Assembly (NCBI RefSeq): GCF_016908195.1
Contig: NZ_JAFBDK010000020.1
Coordinates: 1 to 57,263 of the forward strand
Length of the DNA: 57,263 nucleotides
Direction of reading: 5' to 3'
From: Jeotgalibacillus terrae
GTDB taxonomy: Bacteria > Bacillota > Bacilli > Bacillales > Jeotgalibacillaceae
The translations under genes were made by a program, and so were the position numbers. The notes under the pieces are model-generated. The model saw only the letters and a program-made list of their open reading frames with translations. It did no database searches and was not told the DNA's origin. Shown one piece after another: positions 49,797 to 57,254 of this stretch (the stretch's first letter is position 1; each line of letters begins with the position of its first letter).

Positions 49797-50594
49797 ATGA
49801 CGATGCATATGAGTGTGCTGGCAAGCGGCAGTACAGGAAATGCAATTTTTATAGAAAACGAGCACCATTCCTTTTTGGTGGATGCCGGATTAAGCGGCAA
49901 GCAGATGGAAGGGTTATTCAGCCAGATTGACCGCTCAATGAAAGATTTGAGCGGCATTCTGGTCACACATGAACACAGCGACCATATCAAAGGACTCGGT
50001 ATTCTGGCGCGCCGCTACAATCTTCCAGTGTATGCAAATGAAAAAACGTGGCATGCGATGGAACCCCTCATTGGAAATGTCCAAACGGACCAGAAGTTTG
50101 TCTTTCCAATGGAAACGGTCCAGTCATTCGGCGGGCTTGATATCGAATCATTTGGCGTGTCACATGACGCAGCAGAGCCAATGTTCTATGTCTTTCACGA
50201 GAACGGTAAAAAGATTGTCGTGATGACAGACACAGGGTATGTCAGCGACCGCATGAAAGGCATCATTAAAGGTGCTGATGCTTACGTATTCGAAAGCAAT
50301 CATGACGTCGGTATGCTGCGTATGGGGCGCTATCCATGGAGCATTAAACGCCGTATCCTGAGTGATGTCGGCCACGTCTCCAATGAAGACGCAGCGATTG
50401 CCATGAGCGAAGTGCTGACAGATAACACGAAGCGAATCTATCTATCTCACTTATCAAAAGATAACAATATGAAGGATCTGGCCCGTATGAGCGTCACGCA
50501 GACGCTTGAGGGCTGCGGGCTGAAAGTTGGCGAGACATTCGATCTGTATGATACAGATGCGAAAACGCCGACAGATCTGTATAAAATTGTGTAG
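49797..50594 (+). CDS. walJ: Metallo-beta-lactamase fold hydrolase WalJ (YycJ)
   Basis: This 265-residue cytoplasmic protein has the metal-binding motif [13 protein letters not shown] (about 58-70). Further histidines lie in GVSHDAAEP and HVSNEDA, with an aspartate in [11 protein letters not shown]. WalJ relatives are proposed to act in DNA or nucleotide metabolism coordinating replication with wall growth; the substrate is unproven. It ends the wal operon. GGAGTGA precedes the ATG. Confidence 0.94.
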   Translation: MTMHMSVLASGSTGNAIFIENEHHSFLVDAGLSGKQMEGLFSQIDRSMKDLSGILVTHEHSDHIKGLGILARRYNLPVYANEKTWHAMEPLIGNVQTDQKFVFPMETVQSFGGLDIESFGVSHDAAEPMFYVFHENGKKIVVMTDTGYVSDRMKGIIKGADAYVFESNHDVGMLRMGRYPWSIKRRILSDVGHVSNEDAAIAMSEVLTDNTKRIYLSHLSKDNNMKDLARMSVTQTLEGCGLKVGETFDLYDTDAKTPTDLYKIV

Positions 50595-50620
50595 CACTGC
50601 CTGAGGGTGGTGCTTTTTTT
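50593..50620 (+). terminator. wal operon terminator
   Basis: AGCACT pairs with GGTGCT, followed by seven T, right after walJ. Confidence 0.65.
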
Positions 50621-50637
50621 GGGGATTGGGGTGTGGA

Positions 50638-50766
50638 GTGTTCGTGGAATAGAGACCTTGGTTCGGAGAAAAAAGTGTTTTGTTCGAAGAATGCATGCGG
50701 CCGTTCAGAGAAGAACAGCCTTTGTTCGTAGAAATATCATGATGTTTCATAGAAAAATGTAAATAT
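50638..50766 (+). repeat. 21-bp periodic array, six units
   Basis: TTC(G/A) occurs at 50641, 50662, 50683, 50704, 50725 and 50746, exactly 21 bp apart, usually preceded by TG or GG (TGTTCG, GGTTCG). Here each motif is followed by GAA in register (TTCNNNGAA, all six). The remaining positions are unrelated between units. It lies 20 bp after the wal terminator. No gene with a binding site crosses it. Confidence 0.9.
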
Positions 50767-50906
50767 ACCTACATCAGAACGACAAGATGTTAATCGGTCA
50801 CGCTCCATACCGGATTTCCAAAACCTTTGTGACATCGGGCAAATTCCCTTCTTTTTTCATATAAATCAAGTAGACTGATAGAAAGAGAAAATAGAGGGAG
50901 GGGTAT

Positions 50907-51518
50907 CTGATCGAATGGTATAATATCCGCGCGCTCATTATTTCATCTACACAAATTGCGCTTCTAGTCTCATTTGCAATTGCCTGGTTCCGTATCTATC
51001 AGTCAGACAAAGCGCTGGCTTCAAAGGTATCGAACCTGTTTTATACATTTGTACTCGTATGGAAATTCTCAAGTATTTTCTTTTACTTTGACTATATTTT
51101 AAAAGCACCGATGTCGATTCTGTATTACAATGGAGGCGAAATGGGTCTGCTGCTTGCAGTGACAGCTGTTTTGATGCAGATGATCTACTACAGCCGGAAA
51201 ATGCCTGAGATTATTCAGTACTGGCTGCCGGCGTGGCTCGTTGTATGTACTGTCACTGAAACGTCAAAGCTCATCCTGACGGCAACTTCAATTACAGACG
51301 CAATGCTGGCCGTACTGTTTCTGGTCTTACTAATATTGATCTGGCCGGCACGCAGCCGTCTTTTACAGGAAGCACCATGGCTGACATTACTCGTTATCCT
51401 CGCGCTTCAATGGCTCGCCGTATCGCTGAATGGAGACTTACTCACAACAGGACTCATCTACAGCTGGCTGATCAGTGCAGCAGTCCGGCTCTTAACAATA
51501 AGGAGGACTTCCCGATGA
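50907..51518 (+). CDS. Unrecognised multi-pass membrane protein with non-standard start
   Basis: The open frame runs from a stop at 50892 to 51518 and encodes about seven hydrophobic helices (for example IALLVSFAIAWF, LLAVTAVLMQMIYY, AMLAVLFLVLLILIW). The first in-frame ATG is at 51111, inside the third helix, with no binding site. A strong GAGGGAGGGG at 50894-50903 points to a start at CTG 50907 or ATC 50910; no in-frame ATG, GTG or TTG lies between 50895 and 51110. It overlaps the ResA-like gene by 4 bp, so the two are probably co-expressed. I do not recognise the family. Confidence 0.7.
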   Translation: MIEWYNIRALIISSTQIALLVSFAIAWFRIYQSDKALASKVSNLFYTFVLVWKFSSIFFYFDYILKAPMSILYYNGGEMGLLLAVTAVLMQMIYYSRKMPEIIQYWLPAWLVVCTVTETSKLILTATSITDAMLAVLFLVLLILIWPARSRLLQEAPWLTLLVILALQWLAVSLNGDLLTTGLIYSWLISAAVRLLTIRRTSR

Positions 51519-52111
51519 TGAAAAGGTTTTTAGCCCTGGGATTAGTAGGTATACTCGTCGCAATCTTAATTATAAATGTGATCAATGATCAAAAGGAAAG
51601 ACGTGAGCTCGAAGCCCTTCAGCAGGAATACGCAGTTCAGCCTGCTGATAATGATAGTGCAGCACCTGTGGAATCATCAGGTGATGTCAAAGAGGGAAAC
51701 CCGCTGCCCGCTTATGAAACAACAACGCTTGATGGAGAACCTGTTAATCTGCAGGACTATCACGGCAAAAAAATCATTCTGAACTTCTGGGCAACCTGGT
51801 GTCCGCCATGTATGGCTGAAATGCCACACATGCAGGAGTACTATGAAAATGAAGCACAAGAGCAAAACGTTGAGATTCTTGCTGTGAACCTGACAAGTAA
51901 AGATAACGGGATGGATAAAATTCAGTCTTTTACTGATGATTATGGACTGACTTTCCCGATTCTGCTTGATGAAACAGGCCTTTTAGGAGAAGAGTTTCAG
52001 GCATATACCATTCCGACCACGTATCTGATTGATGAAGAAGGAATTATCCAGCGTAAGCTGATGGGACCGATGGATCGGGATATGATGGTTGATATGATGG
52101 AGGATTTGTAA
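51515..52111 (+). CDS. ResA/TlpA-like membrane-anchored thioredoxin
   Basis: This 198-residue protein has an N-terminal membrane anchor (about 5-24), a glutamine- and serine-rich linker and an extracytoplasmic thioredoxin fold. The active site is FWATWCPPCMAEM (CPPC, about 95-98) and the cis-proline lies in YTIPTTYLID. Such proteins reduce disulfides, often in cytochrome c maturation, but no ccd/res genes are nearby. AAGGAGG lies 8 bases before ATG 51515. It is translationally coupled to the membrane protein upstream. Confidence 0.9.
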   Translation: MMKRFLALGLVGILVAILIINVINDQKERRELEALQQEYAVQPADNDSAAPVESSGDVKEGNPLPAYETTTLDGEPVNLQDYHGKKIILNFWATWCPPCMAEMPHMQEYYENEAQEQNVEILAVNLTSKDNGMDKIQSFTDDYGLTFPILLDETGLLGEEFQAYTIPTTYLIDEEGIIQRKLMGPMDRDMMVDMMEDL

Positions 52112-52116
52112 GTGTG

Positions 52117-52145
52117 AAAAACCGCCTGTGGGCGGTTTTTTGTTT
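52117..52145 (+). terminator. ResA-like gene terminator
   Basis: AAAACCGCC/GGCGGTTTTTT hairpin with T-run after the gene. Confidence 0.9.
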
Positions 52146-52155
52146 TGTATGGCTG

Positions 52156-52284
52156 CGGTTCGTGGGATGTTGGATGATGTTCGGCGTAAAACATCTGGTG
52201 TTCGCTACAAGAGTGTGAATGTTCAACACAAAACCCGGCTGGTTCGTCACTATTTGAGCAAACTTCGATGCATTGTGTAATTTG
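52156..52284 (+). repeat. 21-bp periodic array, six units
   Basis: TTC(G/A) at 52159, 52180, 52201, 52222, 52243 and 52264, exactly 21 bp apart; most are GTTCG or GTTCA preceded by T or G. Spacers are unrelated to each other and to the array at 50638. It starts about 14 bp after the terminator of the preceding gene. Confidence 0.9.
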
Positions 52285-52302
52285 ACCTATAAGAAAACCG
52301 TA

Positions 52303-52333
52303 AAAAAACTGCCAGCCCCAGCTGGCAGTTAAG
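52303..52333 (-). terminator. glsA terminator
   Basis: On the minus strand ACTGCCAGC/GCTGGCAGT is followed by TTTTTTT. Confidence 0.88.
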
Positions 52334-52348
52334 TTTCTGTTTAGTTCC

Positions 52349-52393
52349 GCGTCTTATGCTTGTCGGACCTAAACGCCTGCTTCCAATTTTCTT
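52349..52393. repeat. Half copy of family B repeat
   Basis: GCGTCTTATGCTTGTCGGA and CTAAACGCCTGCTTCC match one arm of the 123-bp repeat; the other arm is missing. Confidence 0.75.
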
Positions 52394-52394
52394 C

Positions 52395-53357
52395 TTAAAA
52401 TATACTAAAATCCCATTCCTCTGAAATCTGTCTCAGCAGCATGGTACCTGCTGCGCTGTTGCCGTTGGCGTCGATAGCTGGGCTGAAGACGGCGATGCCG
52501 CAGCCTTTTCGGAATGCTTTTTCAGGTGAGTGCCACTTTGGCGGGACGGATGCCAGGATGCCGCCTGACACGCCGCTTTTCGCCGGGATTCCGACATGTG
52601 CAGCGAATTTTCCTGAAGAATTATACATGCCGCATGTGACCATCAGTACTTTTGCGATACGGGCTACGTCATGGCTGAAAATCTGGCGTTCCTCTATCGG
52701 GTCATAGCCGTCATGGGCGATGACGAGTCCGATTTTAGCGAGATCTTCCAGACTGATACAGATCGCACAAAGCCGGATATAAATGTCGAGCGCTTCTTCT
52801 ACATCCAGATCAAGCAGGTTGGATTCTTTCAGGTAATACGCAAGTGCCCGGTTCCGGTGGGCGGTTTTCCATTCTGATTCGTATACTTCCTGATCAAGCT
52901 CCAGCGAATGACCGATCATTCCTTCTACAAACAGTATAAAACGCTCATATTTCTCTGACACTGTATCTCCAGGCAGCATGGACGCAACCGTAATCGCGCC
53001 GGCATTAATCAGCGGATTAAACGGTTTTCCGGGACGGTGTATTTCAAATGGAATGATAGAGTTAAATGATTCTCCAGTTGGTTCCACATCCACTTTATCA
53101 AGTACAAAATCCAGGCCTTTAAAATGACATAGCGCCACAAAACTGATGATTTTGGAAATACTCTGCAGCGTGAATGTTACATCACTTTCCCCGGCTTTAT
53201 ACGTATCTCCGTCAATATCCATGATACAGATGCCGAGCTGGTCGCGGTCCTGGTTGGCAAGCGCCGGTATGTATTGAGCGGGCGCTCCAAGCATTGTATG
53301 TGAGCGGTTATCTTCAACCCATTGCTTCAATTTTTCATACACTTCTTCACTTCTCAT
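52395..53357 (-). CDS. glsA: Glutaminase
   Basis: This 320-residue enzyme hydrolyses glutamine to glutamate and ammonia. It has the serine-dependent beta-lactamase-like fold with the S-x-x-K motif in FTLQSISKII (about 67), NPLINAGAI and KSGVSGGILASVP. The length is typical of bacterial GlsA. AGGAGG precedes the ATG. It lies convergent to the ResA-like gene, between its own terminator and htrA, and is not part of the usual wal-htrA neighbourhood, so it is probably an insertion. Confidence 0.95.
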   Translation of the reverse strand: MRSEEVYEKLKQWVEDNRSHTMLGAPAQYIPALANQDRDQLGICIMDIDGDTYKAGESDVTFTLQSISKIISFVALCHFKGLDFVLDKVDVEPTGESFNSIIPFEIHRPGKPFNPLINAGAITVASMLPGDTVSEKYERFILFVEGMIGHSLELDQEVYESEWKTAHRNRALAYYLKESNLLDLDVEEALDIYIRLCAICISLEDLAKIGLVIAHDGYDPIEERQIFSHDVARIAKVLMVTCGMYNSSGKFAAHVGIPAKSGVSGGILASVPPKWHSPEKAFRKGCGIAVFSPAIDANGNSAAGTMLLRQISEEWDFSIF

Positions 53358-53476
53358 CTCAAAGCCTCCTATCGTACAGTCAATACTAGTCTTTTCCCCT
53401 TAGTGAAAAATTTTAACCGTAAGCTGAAAATGAAGTTCAGCACATTGATGAAAATTTTTTTTAAACATTAAGCATT

Positions 53477-53510
53477 TTTTCATCTGATTTTCATCTTCGC
53501 TCCCTATACT
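53477..53510 (+). promoter_or_regulatory. htrA promoter with candidate CssR repeats
   Basis: TTTTCATC occurs twice (53477-53484 and 53488-53495), 11 bp apart, just upstream of -10 TATACT (53505-53510). No good -35 is present, and an inverse GATGAAAA lies at 53447-53454. This resembles the repeated TTTTCA-type elements of the secretion-stress regulator CssR at htrA-type genes in B. subtilis. Confidence 0.5.
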
Positions 53511-53553
53511 GTGAATCATAGCAAGAACAAGTTAACGAAAGGATGATAAATCA

Positions 53554-54762
53554 ATGGGTTATTACGATGATCATACAAATACAGAAAGACCTGCAAAAAA
53601 AGGCGGCAGTAAAGCAGGTTACTTCTTTTCAAGCTTTGTCGGCGTCATTATAGGAGCGCTGATTGTCGCACTGGCTTTTCCAATGTTTGACCGCGACGGC
53701 AGTACAACGGTCACGAATTCAGATACAGCCGGCGAATCAACAGCACAAACTGAGGCAGTGTCATATGATGTATCCTCTGATGTTACAGCGGCAGTTGAAA
53801 AAGCAGGAGATGCCGTTGTTGGGGTAACAAATCTTCAGGCCGGCGGTTCAATGTTTGGTCAGCAAAGTGAAGCACAGGAAGCTGGAACAGGCTCTGGCGT
53901 CATTTATAAAAAAGAGGGCGACAGTGCATTTATCGTGACGAACAATCATGTGATTGAAGGCAGTGATCAGGTTGAAGTGACACTTGCTGATGGTACAAAA
54001 GAAGAAGCAGCGGTCCTTGGCGGCGACCAGTGGACAGACCTTGCAGTACTTCAGATCAGCAGTGAAAATGTAGAGACAGTTGCTGAATTCGGTGATTCAC
54101 AGGCACTAAAGCCGGGTGAGCCGGTCATTGCAATCGGTAACCCGCTTGGCCTTCAGTTCTCAGGTTCTGTTACAACTGGTGTTGTATCAGGCGTTGAACG
54201 AACAATTCCAGTAGATATTAACAAAGATGGACAGGTTGACTGGCAGGCAGAGGTCATTCAGACAGACGCAGCGATTAACCCTGGTAACTCAGGTGGTGCG
54301 CTAGTCAATATCGAAGGACAGCTCGTTGGAATTAACTCGATGAAAATTGCACAGTCTTCAGTAGAAGGTATCGGTCTTGCGATTCCAATCGATATGGCAC
54401 AGCCGATCATTGAAGACCTTGAAACAACAGGTGAAGTAGACCGTCCGACAATGGGTATCACACTCTTTGATCTTGCAAATGTACCTGCTGTCTATCAGAA
54501 AGAGCAGCTTAAACTGCCTGAAGAAGTGACAACAGGCGTTGTAGTCGAACGCGTTGTACCAAATTCGGCAGCAGCAAACGCAGGTCTTGAAGACATGGAC
54601 GTAATCGTCGAAATGGACGGTGAGAAAATTAACAACAGCATGGAACTTCGTCAGCACCTTTACACTGAAAAGAGCGTAGGCGATGACATGCAGGTGAAAG
54701 TATACCGTAATGGTGAAATGGTTGAATTGACATTGACATTAACAGATGACTCTCAACTATAA
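53554..54762 (+). CDS. htrA: HtrA-like serine protease
   Basis: This 402-residue membrane-anchored quality-control protease has one N-terminal helix (about 22-44), a linker, a trypsin-like domain and a C-terminal PDZ domain. The catalytic triad shows as His in TNNHVIEG (about 132), Asp in DLAVLQIS (about 162) and Ser in NPGNSGGALV (about 246). The PDZ part begins near RPTMGITLFDLANV. It degrades misfolded exported proteins. The htrA gene follows the wal operon in Bacillus (yyxA/htrC); here two genes and a glutaminase separate them. Confidence 0.96.
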   Translation: MGYYDDHTNTERPAKKGGSKAGYFFSSFVGVIIGALIVALAFPMFDRDGSTTVTNSDTAGESTAQTEAVSYDVSSDVTAAVEKAGDAVVGVTNLQAGGSMFGQQSEAQEAGTGSGVIYKKEGDSAFIVTNNHVIEGSDQVEVTLADGTKEEAAVLGGDQWTDLAVLQISSENVETVAEFGDSQALKPGEPVIAIGNPLGLQFSGSVTTGVVSGVERTIPVDINKDGQVDWQAEVIQTDAAINPGNSGGALVNIEGQLVGINSMKIAQSSVEGIGLAIPIDMAQPIIEDLETTGEVDRPTMGITLFDLANVPAVYQKEQLKLPEEVTTGVVVERVVPNSAAANAGLEDMDVIVEMDGEKINNSMELRQHLYTEKSVGDDMQVKVYRNGEMVELTLTLTDDSQL

Positions 54763-54766
54763 AACA

Positions 54767-54790
54767 TTGAGGAGCTTTACGGCTCCTCAA
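54767..54790 (+). terminator. First htrA hairpin
   Basis: TTGAGGAGC/GCTCCTCAA stem just after htrA, without a clear T-run, so termination may be partial. Confidence 0.55.
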
Positions 54791-54885
54791 TTCTGAATCG
54801 AAAATAATCTCCTCCCAAAAGGAGTTCACATAGATTCAAGTCCACACAAACTATACAAAACTCTATTTCTTAAGCCTATTTTTTC

Positions 54886-54917
54886 GCAGGAGCCCTCCAC
54901 GCTCCTGCTATTTTTTT
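54886..54917 (+). terminator. Second htrA terminator
   Basis: GCAGGAG/CTCCTGC stem followed by TATTTTTTT. Confidence 0.82.
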
Positions 54918-54965
54918 GTGTAAAATATATTCGTGGTACAATCAATCAAAAAGGTGGTGACTCAT

Positions 54966-55130
54966 ATGCGCATTCTATGTTGTAAAGAACATGTCGAATT
55001 AGGTCTTGATGTGATCGTAGACGAAACTGAAAAACTTCCTGATCTAAAGACAGTGGATAACACAAGTGAGTTGTCCACAAAGTGTGAATACTGCGATGAA
55101 ACAGCCATATATATTGTGGAGAACAAATGA
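54966..55130 (+). CDS. CxxH/CxxC small protein
   Basis: This 54-residue protein has CCKEH near the N-terminus and CEYC near the C-terminus, a CxxH/CxxC pair likely to bind one zinc ion. This family lies between htrA and rlmH in many Bacillaceae. AAGGTGGTGA precedes the ATG. Its function is unknown. The expected next gene, rlmH, is not found in the remaining 2 kb of the window. Confidence 0.85.
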   Translation: MRILCCKEHVELGLDVIVDETEKLPDLKTVDNTSELSTKCEYCDETAIYIVENK

Positions 55131-55142
55131 TCTCATACGAAA

Positions 55143-55249
55143 TGTGGATATTAATTGTGGATATGTGTATAACTTTTGTGGATAAACTGTTTATAATGGT
55201 CGAATAACTCATTTCAAAAACAGACCAGAACCGACAAAATCTATCCACA
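55143..55249. promoter_or_regulatory. DnaA box cluster
   Basis: TGTGGATAA (55177-55185, perfect) and one-mismatch boxes TGTGGATAT (55143-55151 and 55156-55164), TGTGTATAA (55164-55172) and CTATCCACA (55241-55249) lie within 107 bp. Two weaker ones lie in the preceding gene (55051 and 55071). B. subtilis has a known DnaA-binding region near yydA (rlmH), the gene normally next here. Confidence 0.85.
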
Positions 55250-55259
55250 GTGGACAAAT

Positions 55260-55390
55260 AGAAAAGTGTAAGCAGGCGTTTAGGTCCGACAAGCATAAGA
55301 CGCAATGAGAGAAATGGGCGACCTTCCCCATTTTCTCATTGTGGCTTATGACTCGAGGACCTGCCTGCTGGAACTGGACAAAGAAAAGTG
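55260..55390. repeat. Family B hairpin repeat, single unit
   Basis: AGAAAAGTG at 55260 and again at 55382 bound one unit with CCGACAAGCATAAGACGC, GAGAAATGGG/CCCATTTTCTC and GTGGCTTATGACTCGAGG. It lies between the DnaA box cluster and the GGDEF gene. Confidence 0.88.
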
Positions 55391-55410
55391 GAAGGCATCT
55401 TGCTTAACTA

Positions 55411-55444
55411 AAAAAAGCCATTTCTGCACCAGGAAATGGCTTTT
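55411..55444. terminator. Bidirectional terminator at the end of the GGDEF gene
   Basis: AAAAGCCATTTC/GAAATGGCTTTT with A and T runs on both sides; it overlaps the stop codon of the minus-strand gene. Confidence 0.85.
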
Positions 55445-57017
55445 AACGTGAGCTGTTTGAGGTCTCGAGCTCTTTGTTCCATATATAAAAATCATTTTTA
55501 CCGTTCTTTTTAATCTTATACATAGCCTGATCTGCTTTATGAATCAGGGTTTCAAGCTTTGTACCATGGTGCGGATAACAGCTGATGCCAAGACTGAATT
55601 TGATCTCAAGGGGCGTATTTTGGGCCCAGTACGGATTTTTCTCAAACTGTCTCATGAGTTTTGAAACCAATTTTTTTAGTTCAGTCTCACTTTCACACTG
55701 CACATAGGCAAAAAATTCATCCCCGCCCACCCTTGCAGCAAGTCCACTGTCTCCGATGGCATCCTTCAGTAATTCTCCAACATGCTTCAGATATTCATCT
55801 CCCGTCTGATGTCCGAATGTGTCATTGACTGCTTTAAAATCATCAAGATCAAGAATCAGCAGCGCAGTCGTCTGAGCGCCTTTTAACACGGAAGTCGCTT
55901 CTTCATAAAAGGCCCTGCGGTTCGGCAGCTTGGTCAGCGCATCATGGTAAGCAAGAAAACGAATCGTCTCCTCCGCTTCCTTATACATTTGAACATCCCT
56001 CAAAATGCAGAGAATATAAAGGTTATGCTCAACGAATACAAAATCACCATCAATCAGGATATATTTCTTCTCTCCGTTTTCTGTTGTGATCCGCGATTCA
56101 TACTGACTGATCCGTTCCCCGCGGTCAAACATATACTGAAACCTTTCCAGCGCACCATCTTTGCGGTCTTCTGAAATATAATCAGTAAACTGTTTCCCCT
56201 TCAGATTTTTAACACCAATAAATGATAAAGCTGCCGGATTGGCACTTTCAATCATACCGCTATGATCAATGAGTAGAATCGGTGACGGATTAATCTCGTG
56301 AAGCGTTGAAAACCGTTTATGATAAGAAGCGAGAAAATCAAACTTTCTCATGCCGTAAGCGAGTGCGCCTATCCAGATCAGCCCGCCGTAAATGTAAGGA
56401 TAGGGCGGCATGATCCCTCTGAATTCAAAGAATCCAAAAACAAAATTCCAGATCTGAACAAGAATGGCCACAACAATGAGTAAACTGATAATCTTCTTTT
56501 GCTGAGGAGCCACAGCTTTTTTTCCAAGCTGATGAAGCATCCAGATAATCACGAATGAGAGCGTCAGTCCGCCCGCCATCGTACCAATATAAGCAGCATT
56601 GAATTCGGGATAAATAAAAAGGTCTTCACGTTCAAATACTGTACTATTTGTAAAATTCACTTGAAAAATCAGTGTCAGGGGAATGGGGATAGCGGGCAGG
56701 TAGAAAATCCATGGATAGAGAAAAGACGGTATTTTTTTATTCACACCTGTAATTTTAATAATAAAATGAATGGATAAACAAAGAATCAGTAATCCTGCAT
56801 TTCCGAATACATACGTAATTAAAATCGGGCTATAGGAAACATCGACCTGCTGGCGCACGAATTCTGTCGTAAAAAGAATGCCGTAACATGCAATATAAGC
56901 GCTCAGCAATAAATGCTCAGTCCTTCTGTGATTTCTCATCAGAACGTCTACTGCCATATAAAACATCATCGCAGCAGGAAGCAGATATAATGCCATATAA
57001 ATCAACAGTTCTCTCAT
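55443..57017 (-). CDS. Membrane diguanylate cyclase: 7TM-PAS-GGDEF
   Basis: This 524-residue protein has an N-terminal region of seven hydrophobic helices (about 1-225) like the 7TM sensor of some histidine kinases. A PAS domain (about 240-350, SPILLIDHSGMIESANPAAL) and a GGDEF domain follow. The active site RVGGDEFFAY is intact, with LDLDDFKAVNDTFGH before it, so synthesis of cyclic di-GMP is expected. The inhibitory site RxxD normally five residues before the motif reads GDSG, so product inhibition may be lost. The ATG at 57017 is chosen with AAGGGTGTGAT upstream; a longer reading from 57098 has no binding site. The ligand is unknown. Confidence 0.92.
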   Translation of the reverse strand: MRELLIYMALYLLPAAMMFYMAVDVLMRNHRRTEHLLLSAYIACYGILFTTEFVRQQVDVSYSPILITYVFGNAGLLILCLSIHFIIKITGVNKKIPSFLYPWIFYLPAIPIPLTLIFQVNFTNSTVFEREDLFIYPEFNAAYIGTMAGGLTLSFVIIWMLHQLGKKAVAPQQKKIISLLIVVAILVQIWNFVFGFFEFRGIMPPYPYIYGGLIWIGALAYGMRKFDFLASYHKRFSTLHEINPSPILLIDHSGMIESANPAALSFIGVKNLKGKQFTDYISEDRKDGALERFQYMFDRGERISQYESRITTENGEKKYILIDGDFVFVEHNLYILCILRDVQMYKEAEETIRFLAYHDALTKLPNRRAFYEEATSVLKGAQTTALLILDLDDFKAVNDTFGHQTGDEYLKHVGELLKDAIGDSGLAARVGGDEFFAYVQCESETELKKLVSKLMRQFEKNPYWAQNTPLEIKFSLGISCYPHHGTKLETLIHKADQAMYKIKKNGKNDFYIWNKELETSNSSR

Positions 57018-57144
57018 CAAATCACACCCTTTGTGTGAAATAGGACTAAGTTCCCCTTTTATACATATTAGTATCTCATAATAGAAGAGATTGAGCACGT
57101 AAAAGTTGTCTGAAAGTTTAAAAAATATGGTGGTGGAAGAGTTG

Positions 57145-57170
57145 TTCCGGACATTTCACGCAGTGTTCGT
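57145..57170 (+). repeat. Possible remnant of a 21-bp periodic array
   Basis: GTTCC at 57144 and GTTCG at 57165 are 21 bp apart, followed by off-register TTCA at 57184 and 57201. It lies in the gene-free right end of the window. Two units alone could be chance. Confidence 0.3.
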
Positions 57171-57225
57171 AAGCGTCAAAGCATTCACACGTTGATTACT
57201 TTCATGGTCATATTTGAGGCAACAG

Positions 57226-57254
57226 AAAAGCCGTACCCTTCCGGGACGGCTTTT
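57226..57254 (+). terminator. Terminator near the right edge
   Basis: AAAAGCCGT/ACGGCTTTT stem with T-run; it may serve a gene beyond the window on either strand. Confidence 0.75.
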
